Shown: in pieces, positions 1 to 8,596 of the stretch
Layout: each line of letters starts with the position of its first letter
Position numbering within the stretch: position 1 is the stretch's first letter
Source: Chryseobacterium nakagawai
GTDB taxonomy: Bacteria > Bacteroidota > Bacteroidia > Flavobacteriales > Weeksellaceae
Direction: 5' to 3'
DNA: 64,000 nt
Assembly: GCF_900637665.1 (NCBI RefSeq)
Contig: NZ_LR134386.1
Span: forward strand, 3,340,501-3,404,500
Translations under genes and position numbers: made by a program
Notes under the pieces: model-generated
Told to the model about the DNA's origin: nothing
The model's database searches: none
The model's input: only the letters and a program-made list of their open reading frames with translations

Positions 1-39
1 TAAATTAGTCTTCATTGTTCAATCAAAATTCCATTAGAG

Positions 40-762
40 ATGCAGAATCGTTTTAAAAACATTGCAAAAGCAGGACTGTTTGTCCTATGTTCAAATTTTT
101 CATATGCTCAAAAAACATATATCCCTGTTCCCCAATCTCAATTTGATTTAAGTGACTTTAACCTTCAGCTTCCTATTGAGAAAAACAATTCTATAACCAT
201 AATTAAAGGAGCAGATATTCCTAAGTTTTCTTCCGAGAATTTTTATTTTTCACCAGAGGACACGAGCATCCGTCTTTTTTGTTCTTCTGATGGCAAAACT
301 ACTCAGGGATCTCACTACCCCAGAACAGAACTACGACAAATTAGCGAATGGCATTTTGAAAACCAACATCATTTACAGGTTAAAATGGCGGTATTAAAGC
401 AGCCTGGTACGGGAAAGATAATCATTGGACAGATCCATGGTAATTCCAAGGGAACGGAAGCTGTAAAAATCTGGTGGAATAATGGTAACCTTCAGGTTGG
501 TTTTAAAAAAGAAGTTGATGATAAAGAACAACGCATTACTCTTTTGAAAAACATTCCTTTGGGACAAGTATTTGAATACTCTATTGAACAAAACAACTTA
601 AATATTCAGGTAAAAATAAACCAACAAACGACTGTATTTAGCCTTGGAAATAGCTGGAAACACGAATCAGTTTATTTTAAAGCCGGGAATTATCTGCAAG
701 ACAATAAATTTCCGGTAACCTCCGGTACTGTGGCTATTTATCAAATTAAAACAAACAGCTAA
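40..762 (+). CDS. Polysaccharide lyase family 7 (alginate lyase 2 superfamily)
   Basis: Exported lyase predicted to cleave uronate polysaccharides such as alginate by beta-elimination. Residues 1-24 are a signal peptide ending in SYAQ. The PL7 hallmarks are present in order: RTELR (95-99), QIH (131-133) and YFKAGNYLQ (212-220), which together carry the catalytic Gln/His/Tyr and substrate-binding Arg of the family. The length of 240 residues fits a single catalytic domain with no carbohydrate-binding module or T9SS tail. It stands alone at the left edge; no kinase, SusC/D pair or second lyase is visible here, so whether it belongs to a utilisation locus cannot be judged. The family is sure; the exact polymer is inferred. 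Confidence 0.88.
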   Translation: MQNRFKNIAKAGLFVLCSNFSYAQKTYIPVPQSQFDLSDFNLQLPIEKNNSITIIKGADIPKFSSENFYFSPEDTSIRLFCSSDGKTTQGSHYPRTELRQISEWHFENQHHLQVKMAVLKQPGTGKIIIGQIHGNSKGTEAVKIWWNNGNLQVGFKKEVDDKEQRITLLKNIPLGQVFEYSIEQNNLNIQVKINQQTTVFSLGNSWKHESVYFKAGNYLQDNKFPVTSGTVAIYQIKTNS

Positions 763-821
763 TCTGAAAGACCGGTTAAAGGCTGGTAATAATTTTTACT
801 CTTGAAGGCTGCAATCTCCAT

Positions 822-857
822 ATTATCCATTTACAAACGGATAATTCTGTATCTTTG
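822..857 (+). promoter_or_regulatory. Promoter -7 box with an adjacent 7-bp inverted repeat upstream of the HPP gene
   Basis: TATCTTTG at 850-857 matches the Bacteroidota -7 element TAnnTTTG, 29 bases before the ATG at 887. A perfect inverted repeat ATTATCC (822-828) / GGATAAT (839-845), spacer 10, lies over the expected -33 region, where no TTTG is seen. It could be an operator; no regulator can be named. Confidence 0.5.
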
Positions 858-886
858 TACTATCATCAAAAAAGAAGACAACCTCA

Positions 887-1489
887 ATGAAGAAGACGAT
901 AAAAAGAACATTCAGAGTTTCGAAATATGTGATCTATAAGGAAACACTGGTTGATTACAAGGAGCATTTCTGGTCATTCTTAGGTGCTTTTTTCGGAATT
1001 GGACTGATTGCTTTTATACAGTCTCATTCTTTGACACAGACAGAAAACATATTTCTGATCGGTTCTTTTGGGGCTTCCAGTGTTCTGATTTATGGAGCCA
1101 TTCAAAGTCCGTTAGCACAACCTAGAAATTTGATAGGTGGGCATGTGCTTTCAGCATTAGTAGGGGTTACAGTGTATCAAATTGTACCGGATATTATATG
1201 GATTTCGGCTCCATTGGCTGTGGCTTTTTCTATTGTATTGATGCAATACACAAAAACCCTGCATCCGCCAGGTGGAGCAACAGCTCTTATTGCGGTAAGT
1301 TCAACCGGAAAAATTCCGGAATTAGGCTATTGGTATGTTATCTCTCCGGTTCTTTCGGGGTGTATTATCCTGTTGCTTGTGGCTTTGTTTTTTAACAATA
1401 TAACGCCCAACAGAAGCTACCCTTCTCACAGCAGGTTTATAAGATTGTTACGAAAAAAACATGCTCACGGGCACAAAATGAAAAAGTAA
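887..1489 (+). CDS. HPP family integral membrane protein
   Basis: Member of the HPP family, named for a conserved His-Pro-Pro within a bundle of membrane helices; cyanobacterial and plant members have been linked to nitrite transport across membranes. The signature is seen as TKTLHPPGGATA with HPP at residues 126-128. Hydrophobic segments fall at roughly 30-46, 55-72, 85-100, 107-121 and 148-170, and the C-terminus is short and basic (RKKHAHGHK). The length of 200 residues is normal for a stand-alone HPP protein without CBS domains. It is the first gene of a probable + strand run, only 5 bases before the zinc-ribbon gene. The substrate in this organism is unknown. Confidence 0.8.
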   Translation: MKKTIKRTFRVSKYVIYKETLVDYKEHFWSFLGAFFGIGLIAFIQSHSLTQTENIFLIGSFGASSVLIYGAIQSPLAQPRNLIGGHVLSALVGVTVYQIVPDIIWISAPLAVAFSIVLMQYTKTLHPPGGATALIAVSSTGKIPELGYWYVISPVLSGCIILLLVALFFNNITPNRSYPSHSRFIRLLRKKHAHGHKMKK

Positions 1490-1494
1490 AACAT

Positions 1495-1839
1495 ATGAAT
1501 TGTCTGGAATGTGGCGAAAAAATCATTGGGAGGTCTGATAAAAAATTCTGCAACGACGCCTGCCGGAATGCCTATAACAACAAGCAGAATAAAGATTCTA
1601 CAAATCTGATGCGGAATATCAATAATAAACTCCGCAAAAACTACCGTATTCTCGTAGAAGTCAATATAGATGGCAAAACAAAGATTGCTAAATCCAAATT
1701 GGAAAGTCTCGGTTTTGATTTTGACTATTTCACCAATCTAAAGGTTTATAAAAACGGTTCTGAGTACAAGTTTATTTACGATTATGGCTATAAACTTTTA
1801 GAAGAAGACTTTGTTTTGATTGTTAAAAATCAAGCATAA
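1495..1839 (+). CDS. Small zinc-ribbon protein of unknown function
   Basis: 114 residues. The N-terminus has a compact metal-binding ribbon: MNCLECGEKI, then KKFCNDACRNAYNNK, giving CxxC (residues 3 and 6) and CxxxC (19 and 23). The remainder is a soluble mixed alpha/beta domain with a basic stretch (NNKLRKNYRILVEVNIDGKTK) and no signal peptide. The ribbon resembles DUF2116-type modules, and proteins like this are common, uncharacterised Flavobacteriia genes; nucleic-acid binding is a guess. The gene starts 5 bases after the HPP gene and ends 28 bases before the epimerase gene, so co-transcription is likely. Confidence 0.7.
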   Translation: MNCLECGEKIIGRSDKKFCNDACRNAYNNKQNKDSTNLMRNINNKLRKNYRILVEVNIDGKTKIAKSKLESLGFDFDYFTNLKVYKNGSEYKFIYDYGYKLLEEDFVLIVKNQA

Positions 1840-1867
1840 TCAACACCCCACCACAAAATATATCATT

Positions 1868-2776
1868 ATGAAAGAAATTGTTTTGATTACCGGAGCAAAC
1901 GGTTTGATTGCAAAAGAACTGGCAAAAAAAATCAGCAATGATTATGAGGTAAGGTTTCTTACCCGGAAAAAAAGACAAGCAAATGAATATGAATGGGATC
2001 TTAAAAAAGGAACCATTGACGAATCTGCTTTGGAAAACGTTTCCCACATCATTCACCTCGCAGGCGCCAATATTTCAGAAAAGCGCTGGACAGCAGAAAG
2101 AAAAAAAGAGCTGATTGCCAGCAGAGTGGATTCTGCCACATTGCTAAGAAATGCTTTAAGAAAAAAAGAAATTAAACTTAAATCTTTTATTTCAGCTTCA
2201 GGAATCAATTTTTACGGAACCAAGACTACAGAAAAAATATTTTCGGAAAATGATCCGCCAGGACATGACTTCCTCAGTGAAGTTGTAGTGCTTTGGGAAA
2301 GAGCTGCCGATCATTTTAAAGAACACAACCTTACAGACAGAATTGTAAAAATCCGGACTGCTGTTGTTCTTTCTGAAAAGGAAGGAGCTTTAAAGAAAAT
2401 GCTTCCTCCAATACAATATGGCATCGGCTCTGCTTTGGGGAACGGTAAACAATATATGCCATGGATTCATATTGAAGATATCTGTTCCGTTTATGAATTT
2501 GCATTAAAAAATACAGGTTTTCATGGTGCTTATAATGCTGTTTCACCTCAGCATGCTACCAATGCTGAGTTAACCCAAAAGATTGCCGAAGTTCTTAAGA
2601 AACCTCTGTTTATGCCCAATGTTCCAGCTTTTGTTTTGAAGATGTTATTTGGTGAACTGGCAAGCGCAATTTTGGAAGGTTCCAGAGCTTCTTCACAAAA
2701 AATACAGAATGCAGGGTTTCATTTTAAGTTTCCTGATCTGAAAGATGCTTTAAGAGATTTATTAAAAACTCAATAA
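1868..2776 (+). CDS. TIGR01777 family SDR/epimerase (YfcH-like)
   Basis: Extended short-chain dehydrogenase/reductase-like protein. The Rossmann glycine motif is near the start ([12 protein letters not shown]). Further markers are [26 protein letters not shown], and the C-terminal helical segment around residues 245-300 typical of TIGR01777 proteins. The physiological substrate of the family is not established. I take the ATG at 1868 because it puts the Rossmann strand at the N-terminus, giving 302 residues; an upstream ATG at 1820 would add a non-conserved 16-residue leader overlapping the preceding gene. It is followed 31 bases later by the Nudix gene in the same direction. Confidence 0.85.
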   Translation: MKEIVLITGANGLIAKELAKKISNDYEVRFLTRKKRQANEYEWDLKKGTIDESALENVSHIIHLAGANISEKRWTAERKKELIASRVDSATLLRNALRKKEIKLKSFISASGINFYGTKTTEKIFSENDPPGHDFLSEVVVLWERAADHFKEHNLTDRIVKIRTAVVLSEKEGALKKMLPPIQYGIGSALGNGKQYMPWIHIEDICSVYEFALKNTGFHGAYNAVSPQHATNAELTQKIAEVLKKPLFMPNVPAFVLKMLFGELASAILEGSRASSQKIQNAGFHFKFPDLKDALRDLLKTQ

Positions 2777-2807
2777 CTTTATATACCTAAAGAATTCAAA
2801 CAACACT

Positions 2808-3389
2808 ATGCAAAATCCTAATATTACTATTTTAAAAACAGATATTTTATCAGACAACTGGTATACTTTAAACAAAGTTACTTTTACGGTTCGCAAAAAA
2901 GACGGAACTACGGAAACTCAAAGCAGAGAAGCTTACGACCGTGGAAATGGAGCTGTTATTTTGCTTTATAACAAAATTTCTCATACGATTATCCTCACAA
3001 GGCAATTCAGGTTACCCACTTATATTAATGGAAATGCATCCGGAATGCTTATTGAAGCCTGTGCCGGGCTTTTAGACAATGATAATCCTGAAGATTGTAT
3101 CAAAAGAGAAACGGAAGAGGAAACAGGATACAAGATTTCTAAAGTTGAAAAGGTATTTGAAGCCTATATGTCTCCCGGTTCCGTAACGGAAATTCTTCAT
3201 TTTTTCATCGCTGAATATTCCAACGAAATGAAGATTAATGATGGTGGCGGTCTTGAAGAGGAAGGAGAAAATATTGAAGTGCTGGAATTATCTTTTGATG
3301 AGGCTATTACTATGATTGATACCGGAGAGATTAAAGATGCAAAGACAATGATGCTGTTGCAGCATTTGAGGATTAAGGGGATTTTGTAA
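2808..3389 (+). CDS. nudK: NudK-like Nudix hydrolase (GDP-mannose pyrophosphatase type)
   Basis: Cytoplasmic Nudix hydrolase, 193 residues. The Nudix box lies around residues 83-107 and ends in RETEEETGY, with metal-binding glutamates. Its spacing and the flanking stretch [20 protein letters not shown] closely resemble E. coli NudK, which hydrolyses GDP-mannose and related nucleotide sugars. One position carrying Glu in the E. coli box (as I recall it) is Asn here ([10 protein letters not shown]), although the catalytic REx2EE core is intact. It ends the run from 887 and is 78 bases from the next gene. The subfamily is likely; the natural substrate is inferred. Confidence 0.8.
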   Translation: MQNPNITILKTDILSDNWYTLNKVTFTVRKKDGTTETQSREAYDRGNGAVILLYNKISHTIILTRQFRLPTYINGNASGMLIEACAGLLDNDNPEDCIKRETEEETGYKISKVEKVFEAYMSPGSVTEILHFFIAEYSNEMKINDGGGLEEEGENIEVLELSFDEAITMIDTGEIKDAKTMMLLQHLRIKGIL

Positions 3390-3467
3390 AGCTTTTTCTA
3401 CACAAAGTAAAGACACAATATACATTTCTGATAACCGTTTGATTTTTTTAATAACTATATTTAAATC

Positions 3468-3860
3468 ATGAATAACTTATCAATTCTTGAGCATGTAAAA
3501 CTTGCCATTAATCCTCAATTTCAGGATTGGGTTTTGTTTAAAAACGACACGTATATTATTTTTGATGATGTTAGTACTGTTGAAAATGTACGGGATGAAG
3601 CGATCAAACTAATGAAAGAATTCGGACCTGTATTTGCAGGAGGCCCTGCCGGAGACTTCAATGTTATTCATTTGAATTTTACAGAAGGCTGGCTTGTTTC
3701 CGGACATGGATATGGTATGTATACTTATGTACATCCATCAGAACTGGATCATGAAACACCTAATGATCTGGAAATAGGCTTATACGGAAGATCAAAACGA
3801 AATAGCGATGGTGAAAATCCTGAGATCGTGTATATAAACACCAGTAGGAACTCATTGTAA
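3468..3860 (+). CDS. Hypothetical soluble protein, 130 aa
   Basis: I do not recognise the family. The protein is acidic, has no signal peptide or membrane segment, and contains a glycine- and aromatic-rich central stretch (FAGGPAGDFNVIHLNF, then GWLVSGHGYGMYTYVHP) suggesting a compact beta-rich fold. It is preceded by an AT-rich gap of 78 bases and followed 29 bases later by a DUF2750 gene, so the two may be co-transcribed. Small acidic proteins beside DUF2750 genes can be immunity-like, but no toxin is nearby, so this is not claimed. Confidence 0.6.
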   Translation: MNNLSILEHVKLAINPQFQDWVLFKNDTYIIFDDVSTVENVRDEAIKLMKEFGPVFAGGPAGDFNVIHLNFTEGWLVSGHGYGMYTYVHPSELDHETPNDLEIGLYGRSKRNSDGENPEIVYINTSRNSL

Positions 3861-3889
3861 AACAAAAAATCAATTTATAACTAATAAAT

Positions 3890-4348
3890 ATGCTTCAGGA
3901 CCAAATTACCCTAAAGAACCGCTATAAAGATTTTATTAAAAAAGTAATTGAAACAAAAGTAGTATATGGTTTAAAAGATGATAAAGGCTACGCAACCTCC
4001 TACTCCAACGATTTGGAATATGATGATGGTGAACCCGTAGAAATTATTTGCTTCTGGTCAGATGTAGCAAGGGCAAAATCTTGCGTAGACAAAGAATGGA
4101 ATCGTTATGAAGCATCTTCTATTCCTATTAATGAGTTCCTGGAAAACTGGTGCCTGGGAATGAATAGTGATGGTTTGCTTGTAGGCGTTAATTTTGATAT
4201 CAATCTATTTGGCTACGAAGCAGAGCCCTTAGAGCTAGCACTTGCCATTATTGAAGAGCTTACAAAAAACAATAAATCTGTGATCTTAAGAAAATTCAAC
4301 GATCTTGAAGATATGGAAACCCAGATAAAAGAGGTATTAAAGGATTAA
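3890..4348 (+). CDS. DUF2750 domain protein
   Basis: 152 residues, soluble. The protein has the features of DUF2750: an opening helix (FIKKVIETKVVYGLKD), then IICFWSDVARAKSCVDKEW, SSIPINEFLENWCLGMNSDGLLVGVNFD and an amphipathic helix LELALAIIEEL. In this family the segments form a small alpha/beta domain of unknown function found in many proteobacterial and Bacteroidota genomes. The C-terminus is a charged helix (MEDTQIKEVL-like). It lies between the 130-aa hypothetical gene and a DUF2306-type membrane gene starting 11 bases later, consistent with a short operon. No enzymatic residues are evident. Confidence 0.72.
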   Translation: MLQDQITLKNRYKDFIKKVIETKVVYGLKDDKGYATSYSNDLEYDDGEPVEIICFWSDVARAKSCVDKEWNRYEASSIPINEFLENWCLGMNSDGLLVGVNFDINLFGYEAEPLELALAIIEELTKNNKSVILRKFNDLEDMETQIKEVLKD

Positions 4349-4359
4349 AAAACAGATTC

Positions 4360-5004
4360 ATGATAAAATCATTGGGAATAAAGATTGCTAAAATTATAGC
4401 AGTATTTTCTGTTTTTATTTTCAGTATTCTGATGCTGAAAACAATCTCCCAATATACTTCTCTTGATAAAACGATAGGATTTCTTGCCTTTAAACAACAA
4501 GTAGTCAATAATCCGTATTGGATGGCTTTTTTCTATATCCATATCTTTTCAATAACACTTTGTCTTTTAGCTGGATTGACTCAATTTTCACCCCAATTCC
4601 TGAGAGAAAACAGAAACTTACACAAAATCATTGGAAAAGTTTACGTGTATAATATTCTTATTATCAACGTTCCGGCATGTTTTGTATTGGGATTATTTTC
4701 GAATGGCGGATTGATAGGAATTACAGGATTTCTGATTCAGGATATTCTTTGGGCTTATTTTACGGTAGCTGCTGTCCTTACTATTAAAAAAGGCAATATT
4801 ATCAGGCATAAAAACTTTATGATTTTAAGCTATGCCGTGACAACAACGGCCATCACTTTCAGAATTATTAAGAATCTGTTTTATAATGAACAACAGCATG
4901 ATTATGAGCTATTCTACGGCATCAATGTATGGCTTGCTCTTGCCATCAATCTGCTGATTGCGTATTATTTTCTTAGAAGAAATATCCACTATCGTCCTAA
5001 ATAG
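4360..5004 (+). CDS. DUF2306-type integral membrane protein
   Basis: 214 residues with about six hydrophobic segments (approximately 10-28, 50-73, 90-112, 116-140, 150-168, 182-202). Between the second and third lies HKIIGKVYVYN, and after the fourth comes RHKNFMILSYAVTTTAITFRI; this histidine-containing pattern is typical of DUF2306 proteins, whose function is unknown, though a haem or quinone redox role has been suspected from the conserved histidines. It begins 11 bases after the DUF2750 gene. Its 3' end overlaps by 16 bases the 3' end of the convergent small membrane gene on the minus strand. A second DUF2306-like protein is encoded at 29,365. Confidence 0.72.
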   Translation: MIKSLGIKIAKIIAVFSVFIFSILMLKTISQYTSLDKTIGFLAFKQQVVNNPYWMAFFYIHIFSITLCLLAGLTQFSPQFLRENRNLHKIIGKVYVYNILIINVPACFVLGLFSNGGLIGITGFLIQDILWAYFTVAAVLTIKKGNIIRHKNFMILSYAVTTTAITFRIIKNLFYNEQQHDYELFYGINVWLALAINLLIAYYFLRRNIHYRPK

Positions 5005-5210
5005 ACATTCGTAAAGAAAATATAAAGGCTAATACAGGATATCAGAGCAAATGCTCCTATAAAGATTAAAGTATTCAACAGTTTTCTGTATCTATAGTTT
5101 TGAGTCCAGCGGTTACAAAAACGTACAATTACCTGGGAAACTGCCGCAAAAATCACAATGACAAAGATTAAAAACAGAATGACAATAAGGTAAATCCAAT
5201 CAAAATGCAT
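4989..5210 (-). CDS. Small two-helix membrane protein (tandem paralogue 1)
   Basis: 73 residues with two hydrophobic helices (about 6-28 and 46-69) joined by a basic loop containing RFCNRWTQNYRYRKLLNTLIFIG. It closely matches the neighbouring 65-aa protein at 5,252-5,449: both keep FCNRWT-x(3)-Y-x(3)-L-x-NTLIFIG and end with an LSR/LGR-type tail. That conservation at protein level indicates that both short frames are real genes and arose by tandem duplication. Function is unknown; no operon partner beyond the paralogue is evident. Its 3' end overlaps the convergent DUF2306-type gene. Confidence 0.65.
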   Translation of the reverse strand: MHFDWIYLIVILFLIFVIVIFAAVSQVIVRFCNRWTQNYRYRKLLNTLIFIGAFALISCISLYIFFTNVYLGR

Positions 5211-5251
5211 AGAATGATATTTATATAAAATGGGTATTTAAAATTTAATTA

Positions 5252-5449
5252 TTATCTGGATAGATCAAGATTTGCAATGAAAACATAAAGGCTAAGGAAT
5301 GATATGAGAAGGAATGATCCGATAAAGATCAAGGTATTAAAAAGAACTTCATACTTGTGCTTTCGGGTCCATCGATTGCAGAAATGCATGATCAGATAAG
5401 AAATCCCACCCAATATGGCAACAATAAAAATGAGAAAAAAGTAGATCAT
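5252..5449 (-). CDS. Small two-helix membrane protein (tandem paralogue 2)
   Basis: 65 residues; helices at about 2-21 and 38-60 flank a conserved basic loop, FCNRWTRKHKYEVLFNTLIFIG. It is the upstream partner of the 73-aa paralogue and transcribed in the same direction with a 41-base gap. Paralogue 1 has a few extra residues at the N-terminus. The cytoplasmic side is probably the Arg/Lys-rich loop by the positive-inside rule, placing both termini outside. Function unknown. Confidence 0.63.
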   Translation of the reverse strand: MIYFFLIFIVAILGGISYLIMHFCNRWTRKHKYEVLFNTLIFIGSFLLISFLSLYVFIANLDLSR

Positions 5450-5601
5450 AAGCCTATCATTAATTCATGTAAATCTATTATTTTAAAATTAAAAAAAGAA
5501 CAGAAAGCACAAATATCCCCAATTCCAGCTATAAAATAGTACTAATTGATAACCTGCAAATCCTGATATTTGTAAAGTATTAGTGTTTCAAAACAAAAGT
5601 C

Positions 5602-5982
5602 ATGAAGATTAAAAACATAGACCATATTGTATTAACTGTAGCAGATATCAGTAAAACCATAGAATTTTACACTGAGATCATGGGGTTTGAAGTGGTAACC
5701 TTTGGTGATCACCGAAAAGCACTCACTTTTGGAAATCAAAAGATCAATCTTCATCAAAAAGGACATGAGTTTGAGCCTAAAGCAAAAACTCCTACCTGTG
5801 GTTCTGCAGATCTTTGTTTTATTGCCCAAACGGATATTCATGAGGTGATGGCCGAATTGAAACAGAAAAATGTGGAGATTATTGAAGGCATTGTAGACAG
5901 AACGGGTGCTGTAGGAAAGATAAGATCTGTTTATTTTCGTGATCCGGATCAAAATCTCATCGAAGTGAGCAACTATTCTTAA
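5602..5982 (+). CDS. VOC family (glyoxalase/bleomycin resistance-like) protein
   Basis: 126-residue vicinal oxygen chelate protein. Two beta-alpha-beta-beta-beta modules are visible: IKNIDHIVLTVADISKTIEFY...GFEV at the N-terminus and CGSADLCFIAQTDIHEVMAELKQK...YFRDPDQNLIEVSNY at the C-terminus. Candidate metal ligands are His8 (DHIVL), His52 (INLHQ) and the glutamate of LIEVSNY, as in type I glyoxalases and related dioxygenases. The short VOC subgroup is often annotated as virulence or glyoxalase-like protein with no proven substrate. It is isolated, facing convergently toward the WG/Sel1 gene, with a dispersed hairpin repeat in between. Confidence 0.83.
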   Translation: MKIKNIDHIVLTVADISKTIEFYTEIMGFEVVTFGDHRKALTFGNQKINLHQKGHEFEPKAKTPTCGSADLCFIAQTDIHEVMAELKQKNVEIIEGIVDRTGAVGKIRSVYFRDPDQNLIEVSNYS

Positions 5983-5993
5983 GTTAATAACCG

Positions 5994-6078
5994 CGAATAC
6001 ACCAATAAAATAATTCTACGTTAGCCTATAAGCCTATGTCTTTATGTGGTAAAAATATTGAACCACATAGAGACATAG
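5994..6078. repeat. Dispersed composite intergenic repeat, copy 1
   Basis: A 17-bp stem with one mismatch, left arm 6034-6050 (CTATGTCTTTATGTGGT) and right arm 6062-6078, with an 11-base AT loop. It is preceded at 5994-6007 by CGAATACACCAATA, a variant of a companion motif found at the two other copies (15,640 and 33,019). No T-run follows the stem, so it is not a canonical terminator. It sits in the convergent gap between the VOC and WG/Sel1 genes. Confidence 0.6.
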
Positions 6079-6116
6079 AATATCATTAGGAATGGTGTGA
6101 TTTTAAAAAGTTGCTA

Positions 6117-8579
6117 TCATACATCCATCTCGTTATCTTCACCAAATGCTTTCCAGAACTGATATTTTTCAGGATTGGCAAAGGCAGAATCGTCCTTATA
6201 GAAATATAAAAGCCTGCTCAATGCTGTAGTATAATAGCCATGTTCCAGAGATTTTTCATAGTATTTGATTGCTTTTTTAGGGCTTAGCTTCACCCCTAAT
6301 CCTTCGTCATATATAATTCCGTAATAGATATCGGAATAAGTCCCTTCAGTATCTTTTTTTAAATAGCGTTGAAGATTGGCATAATCCCCTTTCTGATAGT
6401 AGATTTCAGTCAATTTCTCATCATTATAATAGAATTTCTTTTCTGCCTGTTTATAGTAGTCTAATGCAAGATCATAATCCAGTAACACATACTCTCCATA
6501 AAAATACAGAAGGCCCAGATTTTGCATTGCCAGACCATCTCCTAATTCTGCAGATTTTTTGAAGCACTTTAAGGCCTTTTTAATATCCTGAGGATAACCA
6601 ACACCACTTTGATAATGATATCCCAGATTATTCCAGGCAATAGCATGATTCTTTGAAGCTGCTTTTTCATACAGGGTAAGTCCTTTCTCTAGATCATAAT
6701 ATTCAGGATACTCATTATGAACATAAATATATCCGAGTTCCACCATCATATCTGTATTTCCTCGGTTTATTCCTATTTCATATAATCTTACAGCGTCTTC
6801 AATCTTTCCTTCTTCAAGATATTTTTCAGCTTTTGACATCAAAGTATCATCGTCAAAATATTCCTCGTAGCCGGAACCTTTTCTTTCCGTCCATCCTTTA
6901 TAAAAATCAAGAAAATACTTTTGATCTTTTCCCCGCAGGTTATATCTTTTTTCATATAAAGCTCCCAGCTGATGATCAGAAACCTGATGCAGCTTTCTTC
7001 CGATATCAAGAATAAACATTTCATTTCCTTTATAAAGGCAAAGCATCTGCTTATCATAATCTATCCCTTCACCGATATAATCGTAAATACCGCTTTGAAT
7101 TTCTGTTTTCTGGTCAAAATAGAACATTCCGTTTGAGGTAGTAACCCGGAAAATCTCTTCTCTATAAGATTCTATTTTCTTATATTCTTTAGAGGAAGGA
7201 AGCAGCCAACGGTTTTCAGCAGCATTATACAACCCCCAGCCATTTACATCAGATATCAGGAACACATTCTTCATAAACTGAGTATACCAATCTCTGTGGA
7301 TATTTTCAATGGTATGTTCTTTCAATCTGAATTCTTCTGATTTTATATCATATATGTACCATTCTTTAGCTTTTTTGTAGGCAAAAGAAGTATAATAATC
7401 ATTCAAAATCATCAGGGTGTCTATATCAGTATCCAAAAGACTTCCATCTGATTTTATAATGCTGGCTTTTTTCTGAAATTTATTGGGTTTTACCCAATAA
7501 TACCCTTCACCAATTTCACTTAATACCTCTTCGGGATGCTCTCCCAGGAAAACACCTTCAAAGGTATAAAAGGCTCTCTTGGAAGTTCCTTCCAGCCTGC
7601 GATAAAGCAATCCAGAATAATTAAATTCAAAAGGCTCATCAAAAGATTCTTCAATAACCGGTTTATTGGATGTATCAATGAGGCGATATTTCCCTGCTTT
7701 TTTAGCGTTAAAAAGGCAGACATGCCTTAACATCTCCAACTCATCGTATTCACAGGGGATCACAATCTCTCCGGTCGCAATATTAATTAATCCTGATTTC
7801 TGATCTACTTCTATCACTCCATAATTCTTATGGTCAACAAAAAGAGAATCATAAACTTCTTCGTAAATGCATTCAACAAGTACTTTCCCGTCATTTCTCA
7901 GATATCCGTACTTACCATTCTTCTGTACTACAGCAATCCCTTCTTCAGTAAAGGCAAATATTTCTTCATAAACTGCCGGAGTGATGATATTTCCTTTTTT
8001 ATCCTTCAATCCCCAAAGACCATTGTCTTCAAAAGATTCCGAAATATCTTTATATAAATCTTCATTCCAATACCCAAGACCATAATCAATCCAGTCTGTT
8101 TCCAACATCTCTAAAAAGGATGTATAGCCACTTCTGGCTACAATTTCTTTTTCCAGCCATTCTAGATTCTGTTTAGAAATCGCTTTATCATATAGCCTGC
8201 TCTTCTCCTTAATTTGCAGGACCCAGTCTTTGGCCTGATCAGAATGTTTTTCTTCACTCATATTGAAGACGTCCCATCCATTGATCATAAAAGTATCATA
8301 AGGAAGATCATCCAACATTTCAAACATTTTGTTTACAGGCTCATAATATACCTTTTTGTAAAGCAGCTGATAGTGTTCCCCCACCAATTGATAGAATGAT
8401 TTCAGCCTTTCCACTCCATTTATTTTATCAAAATATAGCAATTTTCCTTTTGACCTTGGATCGCAGGAAAACAGAGGAAAAAGCAAATCCGGGATCACAT
8501 AATTCCATTCTCCCAAATGATGTGAATACTGATCTCCTGTTTTGGAATCCACATTATATACATAAAGGCGGTGTGCCAT
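6117..8579 (-). CDS. WG-repeat plus Sel1-like repeat protein, 820 aa
   Basis: Large predicted cytoplasmic protein with no signal peptide. It opens with MAHRLYVYNVD and an uncharacterised domain of about 180 residues. WG-type beta repeats follow from about 188 to 550 (GLWGLKDKKGNIITPAVYEEI, GKYGYLRNDGKVLVECIYEEV, GVIEVDQKSGLINIATGE), degenerating toward the middle. The C-terminal third (about 605-800) has Sel1/TPR-like helical repeats, including AIAWNNLGYHYQSGVGYPQD and AMQNLGLLYFYGEY, plus AIKYYEKSLEHGYYTTAL. Such repeats serve as protein-binding scaffolds. It lies 17 bases downstream of the 766-aa TPR gene, so the pair is probably one transcription unit. Partner and pathway are unknown. Confidence 0.8.
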   Translation of the reverse strand: MAHRLYVYNVDSKTGDQYSHHLGEWNYVIPDLLFPLFSCDPRSKGKLLYFDKINGVERLKSFYQLVGEHYQLLYKKVYYEPVNKMFEMLDDLPYDTFMINGWDVFNMSEEKHSDQAKDWVLQIKEKSRLYDKAISKQNLEWLEKEIVARSGYTSFLEMLETDWIDYGLGYWNEDLYKDISESFEDNGLWGLKDKKGNIITPAVYEEIFAFTEEGIAVVQKNGKYGYLRNDGKVLVECIYEEVYDSLFVDHKNYGVIEVDQKSGLINIATGEIVIPCEYDELEMLRHVCLFNAKKAGKYRLIDTSNKPVIEESFDEPFEFNYSGLLYRRLEGTSKRAFYTFEGVFLGEHPEEVLSEIGEGYYWVKPNKFQKKASIIKSDGSLLDTDIDTLMILNDYYTSFAYKKAKEWYIYDIKSEEFRLKEHTIENIHRDWYTQFMKNVFLISDVNGWGLYNAAENRWLLPSSKEYKKIESYREEIFRVTTSNGMFYFDQKTEIQSGIYDYIGEGIDYDKQMLCLYKGNEMFILDIGRKLHQVSDHQLGALYEKRYNLRGKDQKYFLDFYKGWTERKGSGYEEYFDDDTLMSKAEKYLEEGKIEDAVRLYEIGINRGNTDMMVELGYIYVHNEYPEYYDLEKGLTLYEKAASKNHAIAWNNLGYHYQSGVGYPQDIKKALKCFKKSAELGDGLAMQNLGLLYFYGEYVLLDYDLALDYYKQAEKKFYYNDEKLTEIYYQKGDYANLQRYLKKDTEGTYSDIYYGIIYDEGLGVKLSPKKAIKYYEKSLEHGYYTTALSRLLYFYKDDSAFANPEKYQFWKAFGEDNEMDV

Positions 8580-8596
8580 TTTTTATTCTTTAGTGA

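Noticed and set aside
5357..5539. Plus-strand 60-codon frame
   Set aside because: It overlaps the better supported small membrane protein gene on the minus strand.
5602..5982. VOC protein as an antibiotic-resistance gene
   Set aside because: The short VOC family is too broad; no bleomycin or fosfomycin resistance hallmark is seen.
6034..6078. Hairpin as a terminator for the VOC or WG/Sel1 gene
   Set aside because: There is no T-run on either side and two related copies occur elsewhere; a dispersed repeat explains it better.
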